This document shows, piece after piece, positions 20,059 to 29,343 of a DNA stretch of 64,000 bases; positions within the stretch are counted from its first letter, which is position 1; the number at the start of each line of letters is the position of its first letter. This DNA comes from Flavobacteriales bacterium (GTDB lineage: Bacteria > Bacteroidota > Bacteroidia > Flavobacteriales_D > Sanyastnellaceae): the NCBI GenBank assembly GCA_016722445.1, contig JADKIZ010000002.1, positions 62,001 to 126,000 on the forward strand. The letters are read 5' to 3'. The notes under the pieces were generated by a model. It saw only the letters and a list, made by a program, of their open reading frames with translations, ran no database searches and was not told where the DNA came from. Both the position numbers and the translations under genes were made by a program.

Positions 20059-20070
20059 ATTTCCGACATA

Positions 20071-20727
20071 TTACCACCTTGCAATCACCGTCTCATTCCC
20101 TTTGGTGACGTCGCCCAGCTTAGCAACGACAGAGGTACCAATTGGAAGGAATATGTCGACACGACTTCCGAATTTGATGAAGCCAAATTGATCGTTTCTT
20201 TTTACCTGATCTCCAGGTTTTACATAATAGACAATTCGACGCGCTACTGCACCGGCAATTTGCCTCAGTAGAACTTCCTTTCCATTAGGATGTTCAATGA
20301 CCACCGTTGTTCTTTCATTTTCTGTGCTGCTTTTGGGATGCCACGCAACAAGATAAAGTCCTTCGTGATATTTTGCATATTTCACCACTCCTTCACATGT
20401 CACCCAATTGGCGTGCACATTAAGTGGAGACATGAAGATAGAAATCTGCAATCTTTTTCCTTTGAAATATTCCGGTTCCTCCACCTCTTCTATCACAACA
20501 ACTTTTCCATCACAAGGAGCAACAAGTTCATTTGCTGCTGATCGATTTTCCCGATGCGGTAACCTAAAAAATTGTACTACGAGATAGAAAAAAACAATAC
20601 ATACGGCAAGTACCAGATAAAACCATATAGTAGTAGTGCCGAATAACCAACCACCCAATGCAGAGACCGCAGTGCAGAGCAAAAATGCGAGCGCTATGAG
20701 TTTATATCCTTCCTTGTGAATAGTCAT
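20071..20727 (-). CDS. psd: Phosphatidylserine decarboxylase proenzyme (archaeal-type/short form)
   Basis: Psd decarboxylates phosphatidylserine to phosphatidylethanolamine at the membrane. The 218-residue proenzyme has two membrane segments (about residues 9-50) and the family segments VAPCDGKVVVIEE, IFMSPLNVHANW and GFIKFGSRVDIFLP. Self-cleavage between Gly 187 and Ser 188 would release a beta chain and a 31-residue alpha chain with an N-terminal pyruvoyl group. The length fits the short type found in Bacteroidota. Its ATG shares an A with the cdsA stop (TAATG), so translation is coupled. cdsA supplies CDP-diacylglycerol for the same pathway, making the pair a phospholipid-synthesis operon. 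Confidence 0.94.
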   Translation of the reverse strand: MTIHKEGYKLIALAFLLCTAVSALGGWLFGTTTIWFYLVLAVCIVFFYLVVQFFRLPHRENRSAANELVAPCDGKVVVIEEVEEPEYFKGKRLQISIFMSPLNVHANWVTCEGVVKYAKYHEGLYLVAWHPKSSTENERTTVVIEHPNGKEVLLRQIAGAVARRIVYYVKPGDQVKRNDQFGFIKFGSRVDIFLPIGTSVVAKLGDVTKGNETVIARW

Positions 20728-21542
20728 TATGCCAGAATAAATTTTAAATAGAAAAACAAAAATGGTGCGGTAAGAAACAATCCATCAAAACGATCAAGAA
20801 CACCACCATGTCCGGGGATGATATTGCCACTGTCTTTGATGCCGTATGATCTTTTGAGATGTGATTCAAACAAATCACCTAAATTTCCAAATACGGCAAC
20901 AATTACAGCAGTGACCAACCAATCTTTCAATACCAAAACAGTAAAATATTGTGATAAAATAAAACTCAAGGTCATGGAAAGTAAAATTCCACCGATCAGT
21001 CCTTCAATGGTTTTGTTCGGAGATACTGAAGGGAAAAGTTTATGTTTTCCTAAGTATTTACCTGCGAAATAAGCTCCTGTATCATTTACCCAAAGCAATA
21101 AAAACATGCCTAGAGGTAATTGCCATTCGAATTGTCCGGTGAGCACCGGAATCTCATTGATGAGTGCAAATGGCAGAACAACATAGATCCATCCGAAAAC
21201 AGTCACTGAAAGATTAGTCAATGCTGTCTTTTGACGATAAACCAATTCCGCACAATACATCACAGGCAATATCATACCAATCACCCACAACAAATTCGCA
21301 TCTACCACTTCATTGGCATGAAGAAAAATAAGGAGATAGATCAGGACACCGGTACCCATTCCGAGAAACCATCTTGGTTGATTCTGCTCACCCTGAGCAA
21401 ACATCCGGTAATATTCAAATAAGCCAATTACTGAGAAGGCCAGAAACAATAATCCAAGCGGCAACGGCCCGAGCAGTGCAGAACCTGTCACTGCCACCGA
21501 AAAAATGATACCCGCTATGGACCTTACAATCAGATTGCTCAC
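20727..21542 (-). CDS. cdsA: Phosphatidate cytidylyltransferase
   Basis: CdsA makes CDP-diacylglycerol from phosphatidate and CTP, the precursor of all bacterial phospholipids. The 271-residue protein is almost entirely membrane segments (about eight). Conserved motifs are SPNKTIEGLIGG near residue 170 and the C-terminal signature GDLFESHLKRSYGIKDSG followed by IPGHGGVLDRFDG, which binds metal and nucleotide. Length is normal. It overlaps psd by one base and heads that operon. The gap to ftsH upstream (21543-21685) contains the ftsH terminator, so cdsA probably has its own promoter there. Confidence 0.95.
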   Translation of the reverse strand: MSNLIVRSIAGIIFSVAVTGSALLGPLPLGLLFLAFSVIGLFEYYRMFAQGEQNQPRWFLGMGTGVLIYLLIFLHANEVVDANLLWVIGMILPVMYCAELVYRQKTALTNLSVTVFGWIYVVLPFALINEIPVLTGQFEWQLPLGMFLLLWVNDTGAYFAGKYLGKHKLFPSVSPNKTIEGLIGGILLSMTLSFILSQYFTVLVLKDWLVTAVIVAVFGNLGDLFESHLKRSYGIKDSGNIIPGHGGVLDRFDGLFLTAPFLFFYLKFILA

Positions 21543-21648
21543 TGGTGACTTTTACTGCGGCAAACATAACTCATCACAGAGGCCAAATTCCCTTGATTCT
21601 TCAAGAATCCTCTCAATTTGTCCACGTGATATTCAGAGTGTAGACATT

Positions 21649-21676
21649 AAAAAAGGCAGTCCGAAGACTGCCTTTT
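21649..21676 (-). terminator. Rho-independent terminator of ftsH with UUCG loop
   Basis: On the minus strand AAAAGGCAGTC and GACTGCCTTTT form an 11-bp stem closed by a TTCG tetraloop, followed by a run of T. It begins 10 bp after the ftsH stop. Confidence 0.85.
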
Positions 21677-21685
21677 ATATTTCTT

Positions 21686-23644
21686 TTACGATGGATTTGG
21701 AACCACCGGCTGCATTTCCGGAACATGTCGGTCAGCCCACTTTCTGGCTCCGAGAATTTCTTCCAGATCATCTTTAAAGATAACTTCTTTATCCAACAGT
21801 TTCTTCGCCAACGCATCAAGTTTATCCTTGTGTGAGATCAGCAATTCGCGTGCTTTATCATAAGCTCGTTCGATTATTTTACTCACTTCCTCATCGATCA
21901 CCTTGGCTGTATCTTCACTATATGGTTTTGTGAATTGAGACTCACCACTGCTATCATAATAACTGCGGTTACCAATCTTCTTATTGAGACCATAAACCGT
22001 AACCATGGCGTAAGCTTGTTTAGTCACCTTTTCAAGGTCACTCAATGCACCTGTAGAAATTTTACCAAATGCAACTTCTTCGGCAGCACGACCACCAAGA
22101 GCTGCGCACATTTCATCGAAAATCTGTTCAGTGGTGGTGATTTGTCTTTCTTCAGGTAAATACCAAGCCGCACCCAATGAACGACCACGAGGCACAATGG
22201 TCACCTTCACCAATGGTGAAGCGTGTTCCAATAGCCAACTGATAATGGCATGTCCACTTTCATGGTATGCAATTGTTGATTTTTCCTCAGCAGTAATGAT
22301 TTTGTTTTTCTTCTCTAAACCGCCAATAATCCTGTCAACCGCATCCAAAAAGTCTTGCTTTCCCACATTGGTTCCGCCCTTTCTGGCAGCAATCAATGCT
22401 GCTTCATTACAAATATTCGCAATATCAGCACCACTGAAACCTGGTGTTTGTCTTGCTAAGAATTCTACATCAATCGACTTATCAAACTTCACATTTTTCA
22501 GGTGAACATGGAAAATTTGTACACGTTCATTCAGATCCGGCATATCCACATAAATCTGTCTGTCGAAACGACCAGCCCGCAACAATGCTTTATCTAGTAT
22601 ATCTGCCCGGTTGGTTGCAGCCAGGATAATGATTCCGCTGTTGGTAGCAAATCCGTCCATCTCTGTGAGAAGCTGATTGAGGGTGTTTTCCCTTTCATCA
22701 TTACTTCCGAAATTGATGCTTTTGCTTCTTGCACGACCAATGGCATCAATTTCATCGATAAAAATAATCGATGGTGCTTTCTCTTTGGCCTGACGGAATA
22801 AGTCGCGAACACGGCTTGCACCGACACCCACGAACATTTCCACGAAATCAGAACCACTCAATGAGAAGAAAGGCACTTGCGCTTCACCAGCAACCGCTTT
22901 TGCAAGCAATGTTTTACCAGTTCCCGGAGGACCTACGAGCAATGCACCTTTAGGAATTTTCGCTCCAAGTTCGGTGTATTTCTTAGGATTTTTGAGGAAA
23001 TCTACAATCTCCTGAACTTCTTGTTTTGCGCCTTCCAATCCAGCAACATCGTTGAAGGTAACCGCGGTTCCTTTGCCCTTTTCAAATAGTTGTGCTTTTG
23101 ATTTTCCAATTGAAAAAATTTGACCGCCAGGTCCGGATGGGCCGCCAAGTCTGCGCATGATCAAAACCCATACGCCTATGATCAATCCGAAACCTACGAT
23201 CCAAAATAGCAGATTCTGGCCAAACTCATTGATGGGCTTGTACTCCACTTCGAATCCATGTTGATCGCCTAGAGTTTCAATTTCATCAATCTTGTTCTCA
23301 CTTGGTGGAACATTAAACCAACAATCGCTTGAACGGTTGAACCCGGTCATCACCGGTTGATTGCCCCCATTGTCCGCTATTGCAGCACGTCCGGCTGAAT
23401 CAAGGAAAATATTGGCTTTGATACCATTGTATTCTAACCTCTTGATATAACCCTTTTCTGCATATGCCTTGAACTCACGGTAATCGATTTGTTTACCATC
23501 GCCACTGCTGTTGAATACCATCATTCCAATGAGTACCATTGCAATCAGCGCATAAATCCAATAGAAATTCATTTGCTTTTTTCCATCACCTCCACCCTGT
23601 GGACCACCTGCTGGTCTCTTGTTATCTTTCTGTTCGTCTGCCAT
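21686..23644 (-). CDS. ftsH: ATP-dependent zinc metalloprotease FtsH
   Basis: FtsH is the membrane-anchored AAA+ protease that degrades misfolded membrane proteins and regulators. Domains in order: a Gly-rich N-tail, membrane segment 1 (about 27-45), a periplasmic domain, membrane segment 2 (about 147-165), the AAA module with Walker A GPPGTGKT near 238-245 and Walker B IIFIDEIDAIG, the second region of homology (ATNRADILDKALLRAGRFDR), and the zinc protease domain with HESGH near 461-465 and the third ligand in the TGALSDLEKVT region. The 652-residue length is normal. It is 16 bp downstream of rsfS and is probably cotranscribed with it. A terminator follows. Confidence 0.97.
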   Translation of the reverse strand: MADEQKDNKRPAGGPQGGGDGKKQMNFYWIYALIAMVLIGMMVFNSSGDGKQIDYREFKAYAEKGYIKRLEYNGIKANIFLDSAGRAAIADNGGNQPVMTGFNRSSDCWFNVPPSENKIDEIETLGDQHGFEVEYKPINEFGQNLLFWIVGFGLIIGVWVLIMRRLGGPSGPGGQIFSIGKSKAQLFEKGKGTAVTFNDVAGLEGAKQEVQEIVDFLKNPKKYTELGAKIPKGALLVGPPGTGKTLLAKAVAGEAQVPFFSLSGSDFVEMFVGVGASRVRDLFRQAKEKAPSIIFIDEIDAIGRARSKSINFGSNDERENTLNQLLTEMDGFATNSGIIILAATNRADILDKALLRAGRFDRQIYVDMPDLNERVQIFHVHLKNVKFDKSIDVEFLARQTPGFSGADIANICNEAALIAARKGGTNVGKQDFLDAVDRIIGGLEKKNKIITAEEKSTIAYHESGHAIISWLLEHASPLVKVTIVPRGRSLGAAWYLPEERQITTTEQIFDEMCAALGGRAAEEVAFGKISTGALSDLEKVTKQAYAMVTVYGLNKKIGNRSYYDSSGESQFTKPYSEDTAKVIDEEVSKIIERAYDKARELLISHKDKLDALAKKLLDKEVIFKDDLEEILGARKWADRHVPEMQPVVPNPS

Positions 23645-23660
23645 TTTATTTTTTAAAATT

Positions 23661-24050
23661 CTAATCTCTTATTTGTTCAACCGGTGCATCCGCCCATAGA
23701 TCTTCAAGACCGTAAAACTGGCGAGCTTCTTCGTCAAAAATATGAACCACTACGTTGATATAATCCATCAATATCCATTTAGCGTTTTTTGTGCCCTCGA
23801 TGTGCCAAGGCTCATCCGCACATTGCTTTTTGGTTTCTTTCTCTATTGAGCCCGCTATGGCTTGAACCTGCGTATTACTGGTACCATGGCAAACCACAAA
23901 ATAGTCTGACATGGCATTTTGCAGTTCACGCAAATCCAAAACGTTGATATCCCGGGCTTTTACATCCTGCATTCCGGCAATAATAGCCTCTAACAATGCT
24001 GGTGTCGTATCCTTCGACTTCTTCCTGATGGTTTTCTTTTGTTTTGTCAC
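23661..24050 (-). CDS. rsfS: Ribosomal silencing factor RsfS
   Basis: RsfS (Iojap/DUF143) binds ribosomal protein uL14 on the 50S subunit and blocks subunit joining during starvation. The 129-residue protein shows the family core: VKARDINVLDLRELQNAMSDYFVVCHG, then SNTQVQAIAGSIE and the acidic/aromatic region WILMDYINVVVHIFDEEARQFYGLEDLWADA. Length is normal for Bacteroidota. It is the first gene of an rsfS-ftsH unit and diverges from birA, an arrangement common in this phylum. Confidence 0.95.
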   Translation of the reverse strand: MTKQKKTIRKKSKDTTPALLEAIIAGMQDVKARDINVLDLRELQNAMSDYFVVCHGTSNTQVQAIAGSIEKETKKQCADEPWHIEGTKNAKWILMDYINVVVHIFDEEARQFYGLEDLWADAPVEQIRD

Positions 24051-24195
24051 AATAGCGGCAAAAGTAATCTAACTATATCCGTGTCTGATGAGTGGCTTTC
24101 GGGGCACAATCTATTTTCTTCTAAAGTGCGCCATTGTATTCAATTTTAATCCCTTTAAGTGCTATCATTAGAACGACATGTTGTTAATTTGCCAC

Positions 24196-24936
24196 ATGTT
24201 GTTCAGGGATAAAGCCATGATCAGTTTGGATTCTGTGGATTCCACTAACAACTACGCTGCCAACCTCATTAAACTGTCATTACCTCCGGAAGGCTCTGTC
24301 ATTACGGCACAAGTTCAAACTGCAGGTAAAGGTCAAAGACTCTCATTTTGGGAAAGCGCTGAAGGAGAAAATATCCTGTGCAGCTTTATTCTGTATCCTC
24401 GATTTCTACCCGCTTCCGACCAGTTTGCATTGAGTCAGATCATTGCTCTGGCCATACGGGAAACTGCTGAAGATCTCACTAAACAGCCTTGTCATGTCAA
24501 ATGGCCGAATGATATTATTTGTCAAGACAAAAAATTGAGCGGTATTTTGATCGAAACATCATGGACTGGCAGCAAAATTTCATACAGTATCGTAGGAATT
24601 GGATTGAATATCAATCAATCTTCATTCGTCTGTAGTAAAGCCATCTCCGTGAAGCAAATCACAGGGAAATTCTGCGACCGTGATGAGGCGCTGATCCATT
24701 TGATTGAAAACGTAGAAAAGTACTATCTGCGGCTGAAAAGTGGAAACCTCCGCGAGATTTCTCAGGAATACCACAAACATCTCTATAGAATGGGTATTCC
24801 AGCTCAATTCATCTTTGAAGAAAAAGAAATTACAGCTACCATTGTTGGGGTGGATCATCTCGGAAGATTGAAACTCATGACTTCAGCCAACGAACATATC
24901 AACTGCGATCTTAAAGAAATCTCGATGGTATTTTGA
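24196..24936 (+). CDS. birA: Biotin--[acetyl-CoA-carboxylase] ligase, without DNA-binding domain
   Basis: BirA adenylates biotin and attaches it to the carrier lysine of biotin-dependent carboxylases. Motifs: ISLDSVDSTNNYA, QTAGKGQRLSFWES (the ATP/biotin loop), HVKWPNDI, KLSGILIETSW and IVGIGLNIN. The product is 246 residues from the ATG at 24196, or 252 from 24178. Both lack an N-terminal winged helix, so this form is an enzyme only and not a repressor. I favour 24196 because it starts closer to the conserved LDSVDSTNNYA block. It diverges from rsfS with about 130 bp between. Confidence 0.93.
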   Translation: MLFRDKAMISLDSVDSTNNYAANLIKLSLPPEGSVITAQVQTAGKGQRLSFWESAEGENILCSFILYPRFLPASDQFALSQIIALAIRETAEDLTKQPCHVKWPNDIICQDKKLSGILIETSWTGSKISYSIVGIGLNINQSSFVCSKAISVKQITGKFCDRDEALIHLIENVEKYYLRLKSGNLREISQEYHKHLYRMGIPAQFIFEEKEITATIVGVDHLGRLKLMTSANEHINCDLKEISMVF

Positions 24937-25154
24937 TTGAATAAATGAGGAATAGACATCTACTCTTAACTCCATCCAAGCATACATCATTCTCGAAAAT
25001 CGAAGTGCTTGCTAAAATTGGATCATCAAGGGTGAGAAAATGTTAATACCAAGAGATCAACCTGATTTTAGCCCTGATTGAAAGGAAAAATTGAAAGTGG
25101 CCTCATCAATCACTGCAAGCCTTTACGTTAATTCTGCATGAAAAAAAAATATTT

Positions 25155-25168
25155 TTATGCACGCATAA
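25155..25168. promoter_or_regulatory. Palindromic candidate operator before the marR-fad operon
   Basis: TTATGCACGCATAA consists of the perfect inverted arms TTATGC and GCATAA around two bases. It lies 49 bp before the MarR start at 25217, right after an A9-T5 tract. MarR regulators often bind such palindromes in their own promoters, so autoregulation and control of the downstream fad genes are plausible. Confidence 0.5.
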
Positions 25169-25216
25169 CATTTTTTGATTTACTTCGTACACGATTCCGC
25201 AAATCCGAATCCGTTT

Positions 25217-25669
25217 ATGAAACCCGAAGAAACCATTGACTTTCACATCAGATGGGCCTGGTCGAAGATCAGCAAAGCATACAACAACGAAGCTGCCAAA
25301 AATGGTGGAACCATGGCCATTGGCTACGTCTTACTCAATATAGATAAAGACGGAACTCCGAGTACCAAACTAGGTCCAAGGATGGGAATGGAACCAACTA
25401 GTCTAAGCCGTATTCTAAAGAGTATGGAAGACTTGAAGCTGATTAAAAGGATTCCGGACAAAAACGATAAACGCATTGTAAAGGTTACGCTCACTTCGAA
25501 AGGGATAGAAATGCGGGAAGTTTCGAAGAACGTTGTCATCCGATTCAATTCACTTGTTTCAGAGAACATAGAGCAAAAAAAATTAGAAACATGTTTCGAG
25601 GTTTTGCAGCAAATCAATATGCTCCTCGAAACCAACATATTTGAAGACCAAACTATCAGGGTAAACTAA
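25217..25669 (+). CDS. MarR family transcriptional regulator
   Basis: A 150-residue winged-helix regulator. The N-terminal helices (FHIRWAWSKISKAYNNEAAK) form the dimer interface. The recognition region is TKLGPRMGMEPTSLSRILKSMEDLKLIKRIPD followed by the wing NDKRIVKVTLTSKG, the MarR hallmark. It sits 8 bp before a complete beta-oxidation operon, so it probably represses these genes until an acyl-CoA or fatty acid binds. That role is inferred from position. An upstream ATG at 25175 falls close to the palindrome and adds 14 unlikely residues, so I use 25217. The 280 bp upstream hold no other gene. Confidence 0.9.
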   Translation: MKPEETIDFHIRWAWSKISKAYNNEAAKNGGTMAIGYVLLNIDKDGTPSTKLGPRMGMEPTSLSRILKSMEDLKLIKRIPDKNDKRIVKVTLTSKGIEMREVSKNVVIRFNSLVSENIEQKKLETCFEVLQQINMLLETNIFEDQTIRVN

Positions 25670-25677
25670 AAACCCCT

Positions 25678-28086
25678 ATGAAAAAAAGAACCATCAGAAA
25701 AGCTGCTGTGATAGGCAGCGGTGTCATGGGATCAAGGATTGCATGCCATTTCGCCAATGTTGGGTTGGACGTTGTCCTACTCGATATTGTGCCATTCGAG
25801 TTGAATGAAAAAGAAAAAGCAACAGGAAAAACGCTGGATGATCCGGGAGTTCGCAACAGAATTGTGAATGAAGCCCTGGATGCGGCGCTCAAATCCAATC
25901 CATCGCCGATATACCAAAAATCTTTCGCCTCAAGAATTAAGACTGGGAATTTGACAGATCATTTAGATCTGTTGAAAGACTGTGATTGGATCATAGAAGC
26001 AGTGACAGAAAGGCTTGATATCAAAAAAGCTGTTTATGAAAAAGTAGAAGCTTATCGCAAACCGGGAAGTCTGATCACAACCAATACTTCGGGTATACCG
26101 ATCAACATGCTCACCGATGGACGGTCCGAAGATTTTCGCAAACACTTCTGCGGAACCCACTTCTTCAATCCACCCCGCTATCTGAAGCTTCTTGAAATAA
26201 TTCCTTCAAAGGAAACAGATCCAGAAGTGCTATCATTCTTCACAGATTACGGACAACGCTATTTAGGAAAAATAGTTGTTCATTGTAAAGACACACCCGC
26301 CTTCATCGCCAATAGAATCGGAGTATACAGCATACAAGCTCTTTTTCATCTTGTAAATGAACTCGGTCTCACGGTAGAAGAAGTGGACAAATTAACCGGA
26401 CCAGTTTTAGGAAGACCGAAGAGTGCAACATTCAGAACATGTGATGTTGTCGGTATTGATACTTTGGTACATGTTGCCAATGGCGTGCGTGATAACTGTC
26501 CGAAAGACGAAGCAAAACATGCTTTTGAAATTCCGGACTATCTCCAAAAAATGGTGGCCAACAAATGGTTCGGAGATAAAACAAAACAAGGCTTTTACAA
26601 GAAGACTAAAAACGAAACGGGCGCAACTGAAATCCTTTCTCTGGATCTGAAAACTCTGGAATACAAACCCCAGAAAAAAACAAAATTCGCAACGCTTGAA
26701 TTGACGAAGCCAATTGAGAACCTCAAGCAACGTTTGCCCATGTTGTATAACGGTTCTGATAAAGCTGGAGAATTTTATAAAAAATCGTTTGCTGGCTTGT
26801 TTTCATATGTCAGCAACAGAATACCTGAAATAAGTGATTCCATCTATAGCATAGATGATGCGATGCGCGCCGGATTCGGTTGGCAACTTGGACCATTTGA
26901 ATCATGGGATCTCATTGGCATTGAAAAAGGACTTAAAGCTGCTTCAGCACTTGGTCATCAGGTTGCTCCTTGGATACAGGAAATGATATCCGCAGGTCAT
27001 TCCAGCTTTTACAAAGTTGAAAAGGGCAAAAAATATTTCTACGATCATTCATCCAAATCATATCAAATCATACCATCTCCGGATAAACAAATTGTCCTGG
27101 ATCAACTGTCGGAAAGCGCTATCGTTTGGAAAAACTCCGGAACTGTAATCCGTCATCTGGGTGACGGCATTTTATGTTGTACCTGGAATACCAAAATGAA
27201 TACCATCGGTGGTGAAGTACTTGAAGGTTTGAACAAAGCCATTGACCTCGCAGAAAAAGAATACCGTGGACTGGTGCTTTACAATGATGGTGACAATTTT
27301 TCTGCAGGAGCAAATGTGGGAATGATTTTCATGCTCGCAGCAGAACAGGACTACGACGAATTAGACATGGCGGTGAGATTGTTCCAAAAGACTGTCATGC
27401 GTATGCGCTACTCCTCTATTCCAGTTGTTGGAGCACCACATAATCTCGCTCTTGGCGGTGGATGCGAACTCAATCTGCATGTAGATAAAGTTGTAGCACA
27501 TGCTGAACTTTATATGGGCTTGGTAGAATTTGGTGTGGGAGTTATTCCTGGTGGCGGTGGTACCAAAGAATTTGCATTGCGCACCAGTGATGAATTTCGT
27601 GATGGAGACATCAGATTGAATACATTCCGAAATAGATTCCTCACTGTTGGTCAGGCTAAAGTTTCCACCTCTGCTTATGAAGCTTTTGAATTAGGCTATT
27701 TGCGCAAAGGAATCGATGAAGTAGTGGTAAGCCGCGAATGGCAGCTTGCACGCGCCAAAGAAGCTTGTCAGGAATTAGCGGATGCTGGTTACACTCAACC
27801 TGTGATGAGAAAAGACATCACAGTACTTGGACAAGAAGCTCTGGGAATTGTTTATGTCGGAGCAAACAGTATGAAGAGTGGACACTACATCAGCGAACAT
27901 GATCAACTCATTTCTGAAAAACTAGGATTCGTGATGGCTGGAGGTGATCTCAGCGCGAATACACAGGTAAGCGAAACATATCTACTTGATTTGGAAAGAA
28001 AAGCTTTTCTTGAGTTGTGTACACAACGAAAAACCTTGGAGAGAATGCAAAGCCTTGTTACATCAGGAAAAATTCTTCGCAACTAA
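25678..28086 (+). CDS. fadN: 3-hydroxyacyl-CoA dehydrogenase / enoyl-CoA hydratase fusion (FadN/YusL-like)
   Basis: A bifunctional beta-oxidation enzyme of 802 residues: it hydrates enoyl-CoA and oxidises the 3-hydroxyacyl-CoA. The order is dehydrogenase first, hydratase last, as in the B. subtilis FadN type and opposite to E. coli FadB. The NAD-binding fold is at the N-terminus (VIGSGVMGSRIACHFAN). GTHFFNPPRYLKLLEIIP marks the dehydrogenase active-site region, with a second dehydrogenase C-terminal repeat around 360-450. The crotonase part has FSAGANVGM and the oxyanion-hole segment ALGGGCELNLH, plus EFGVGVIPGGGG. It is followed at 20 bp by the thiolase and then the acyl-CoA dehydrogenase, giving the fadN-fadA-fadE order. 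Confidence 0.93.
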   Translation: MKKRTIRKAAVIGSGVMGSRIACHFANVGLDVVLLDIVPFELNEKEKATGKTLDDPGVRNRIVNEALDAALKSNPSPIYQKSFASRIKTGNLTDHLDLLKDCDWIIEAVTERLDIKKAVYEKVEAYRKPGSLITTNTSGIPINMLTDGRSEDFRKHFCGTHFFNPPRYLKLLEIIPSKETDPEVLSFFTDYGQRYLGKIVVHCKDTPAFIANRIGVYSIQALFHLVNELGLTVEEVDKLTGPVLGRPKSATFRTCDVVGIDTLVHVANGVRDNCPKDEAKHAFEIPDYLQKMVANKWFGDKTKQGFYKKTKNETGATEILSLDLKTLEYKPQKKTKFATLELTKPIENLKQRLPMLYNGSDKAGEFYKKSFAGLFSYVSNRIPEISDSIYSIDDAMRAGFGWQLGPFESWDLIGIEKGLKAASALGHQVAPWIQEMISAGHSSFYKVEKGKKYFYDHSSKSYQIIPSPDKQIVLDQLSESAIVWKNSGTVIRHLGDGILCCTWNTKMNTIGGEVLEGLNKAIDLAEKEYRGLVLYNDGDNFSAGANVGMIFMLAAEQDYDELDMAVRLFQKTVMRMRYSSIPVVGAPHNLALGGGCELNLHVDKVVAHAELYMGLVEFGVGVIPGGGGTKEFALRTSDEFRDGDIRLNTFRNRFLTVGQAKVSTSAYEAFELGYLRKGIDEVVVSREWQLARAKEACQELADAGYTQPVMRKDITVLGQEALGIVYVGANSMKSGHYISEHDQLISEKLGFVMAGGDLSANTQVSETYLLDLERKAFLELCTQRKTLERMQSLVTSGKILRN

Positions 28087-28106
28087 ACATTAATAAAGAA
28101 CATCAC

Positions 28107-29285
28107 ATGAACGCATATATCATAGGTGGTTATAGAACTGCGGTGGGCAAAGCACCAAGAGGACTCTTCAGGTTTTATCGTCCTGATGACCTCGGAGCAG
28201 TTGTGATCAAAAAACTCGTGAGCGATTTTCCACAATTGGATCAGACCAGAATCGACGATGTCATTGTAGGTAATGCAACACCTGAGGCAGAACAAGGATT
28301 GAATATTGGAAGAATGATCTCATTGATGGGATTAGATACCGATAAAGTTCCAGGTATGACCGTGAATCGGTATTGCAGCAGTGGCTTGGAGACTATTGCA
28401 ATCGCCTCTGCCAAAATTCATGCAGGACTTGCGGATTGTATCATTGCCGGAGGTGTCGAAACCATGTCGCCAATTCCATTTGGAGGATGGCGCATTGTTC
28501 CAAATGCCGCAGTGGCCAAATCACATCCCGATTGGTATTGGGGAATGGGACTCACTGCAGAGGCAGTTGCAACAGATTACAAAGTATCTCGCGAAGATCA
28601 GGATGCTTTTGCTTATGGCTCACATCAAAAAGCAATTGCGGCCATTGAATCGGGGAAATTTGCAGGCGATATCGTACCAGTTGAAGTCAAGGAAGTTTTT
28701 CTGGATAAAAATGAAAAACGTCAGGAAAAAACTTATGCGGTCAATCAGGATGAAGGACCAAGAAAAGACACTTCTATTGAATTGCTATCGAAACTAAAAC
28801 CAGTGTTCGATGCAAAAGGAAGTGTTACTGCCGGAAATAGTTCACAAACTTCTGATGGTGCTGCTTTTGTCATGATCGTTTCAGAACGCATGTTGAAAGA
28901 ACTCAACGTGAAGCCTATCGCACAATTGAAGAGTTATCAAGTAGCAGCGCTTGAACCACGCATCATGGGCGTCGGTCCGATATATGCCATTCCTGGTGCG
29001 TTGCAACGCGCAGGATTAAAACTCAATGACATTGAACTCTTCGAGTTAAATGAAGCTTTCGCATCACAATCGCTCGCAGTTGTGCGTGAACTAGGTATCA
29101 ATCCTGAAATCGTAAATGTGAATGGTGGTGCCATTGCTCTAGGCCATCCACTCGGTTGCACCGGTGCGAAACTATCCGTACAACTTTTCAATGAAATGCG
29201 CAGAAGAAATAATAAATACGGTGTTGTAACCATGTGCGTTGGCACTGGACAAGGCGCTGCAGGCGTATTTGAATTACTGCATTAA
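28107..29285 (+). CDS. fadA: Acetyl-CoA C-acyltransferase (thiolase)
   Basis: A 392-residue thiolase that cleaves 3-ketoacyl-CoA with CoA in the last step of beta-oxidation. The acyl-accepting Cys is in NRYCSSGLETIA near residue 90. The catalytic His is in GGAIALGHPLGCTGA, and the second Cys is in MCVGTGQGAAG. The start at 28107 matches the family N-terminus (AYIIGGYRTAVGKAPRG). The earlier in-frame ATG at 28017 lies inside fadN and is rejected. It is the second gene of the operon. Confidence 0.95.
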   Translation: MNAYIIGGYRTAVGKAPRGLFRFYRPDDLGAVVIKKLVSDFPQLDQTRIDDVIVGNATPEAEQGLNIGRMISLMGLDTDKVPGMTVNRYCSSGLETIAIASAKIHAGLADCIIAGGVETMSPIPFGGWRIVPNAAVAKSHPDWYWGMGLTAEAVATDYKVSREDQDAFAYGSHQKAIAAIESGKFAGDIVPVEVKEVFLDKNEKRQEKTYAVNQDEGPRKDTSIELLSKLKPVFDAKGSVTAGNSSQTSDGAAFVMIVSERMLKELNVKPIAQLKSYQVAALEPRIMGVGPIYAIPGALQRAGLKLNDIELFELNEAFASQSLAVVRELGINPEIVNVNGGAIALGHPLGCTGAKLSVQLFNEMRRRNNKYGVVTMCVGTGQGAAGVFELLH

Positions 29286-29343
29286 ACAGAACAAAAATAT
29301 AAGTGATCATTCCCTAACAGGGACAATATAAAACACAATCAAC

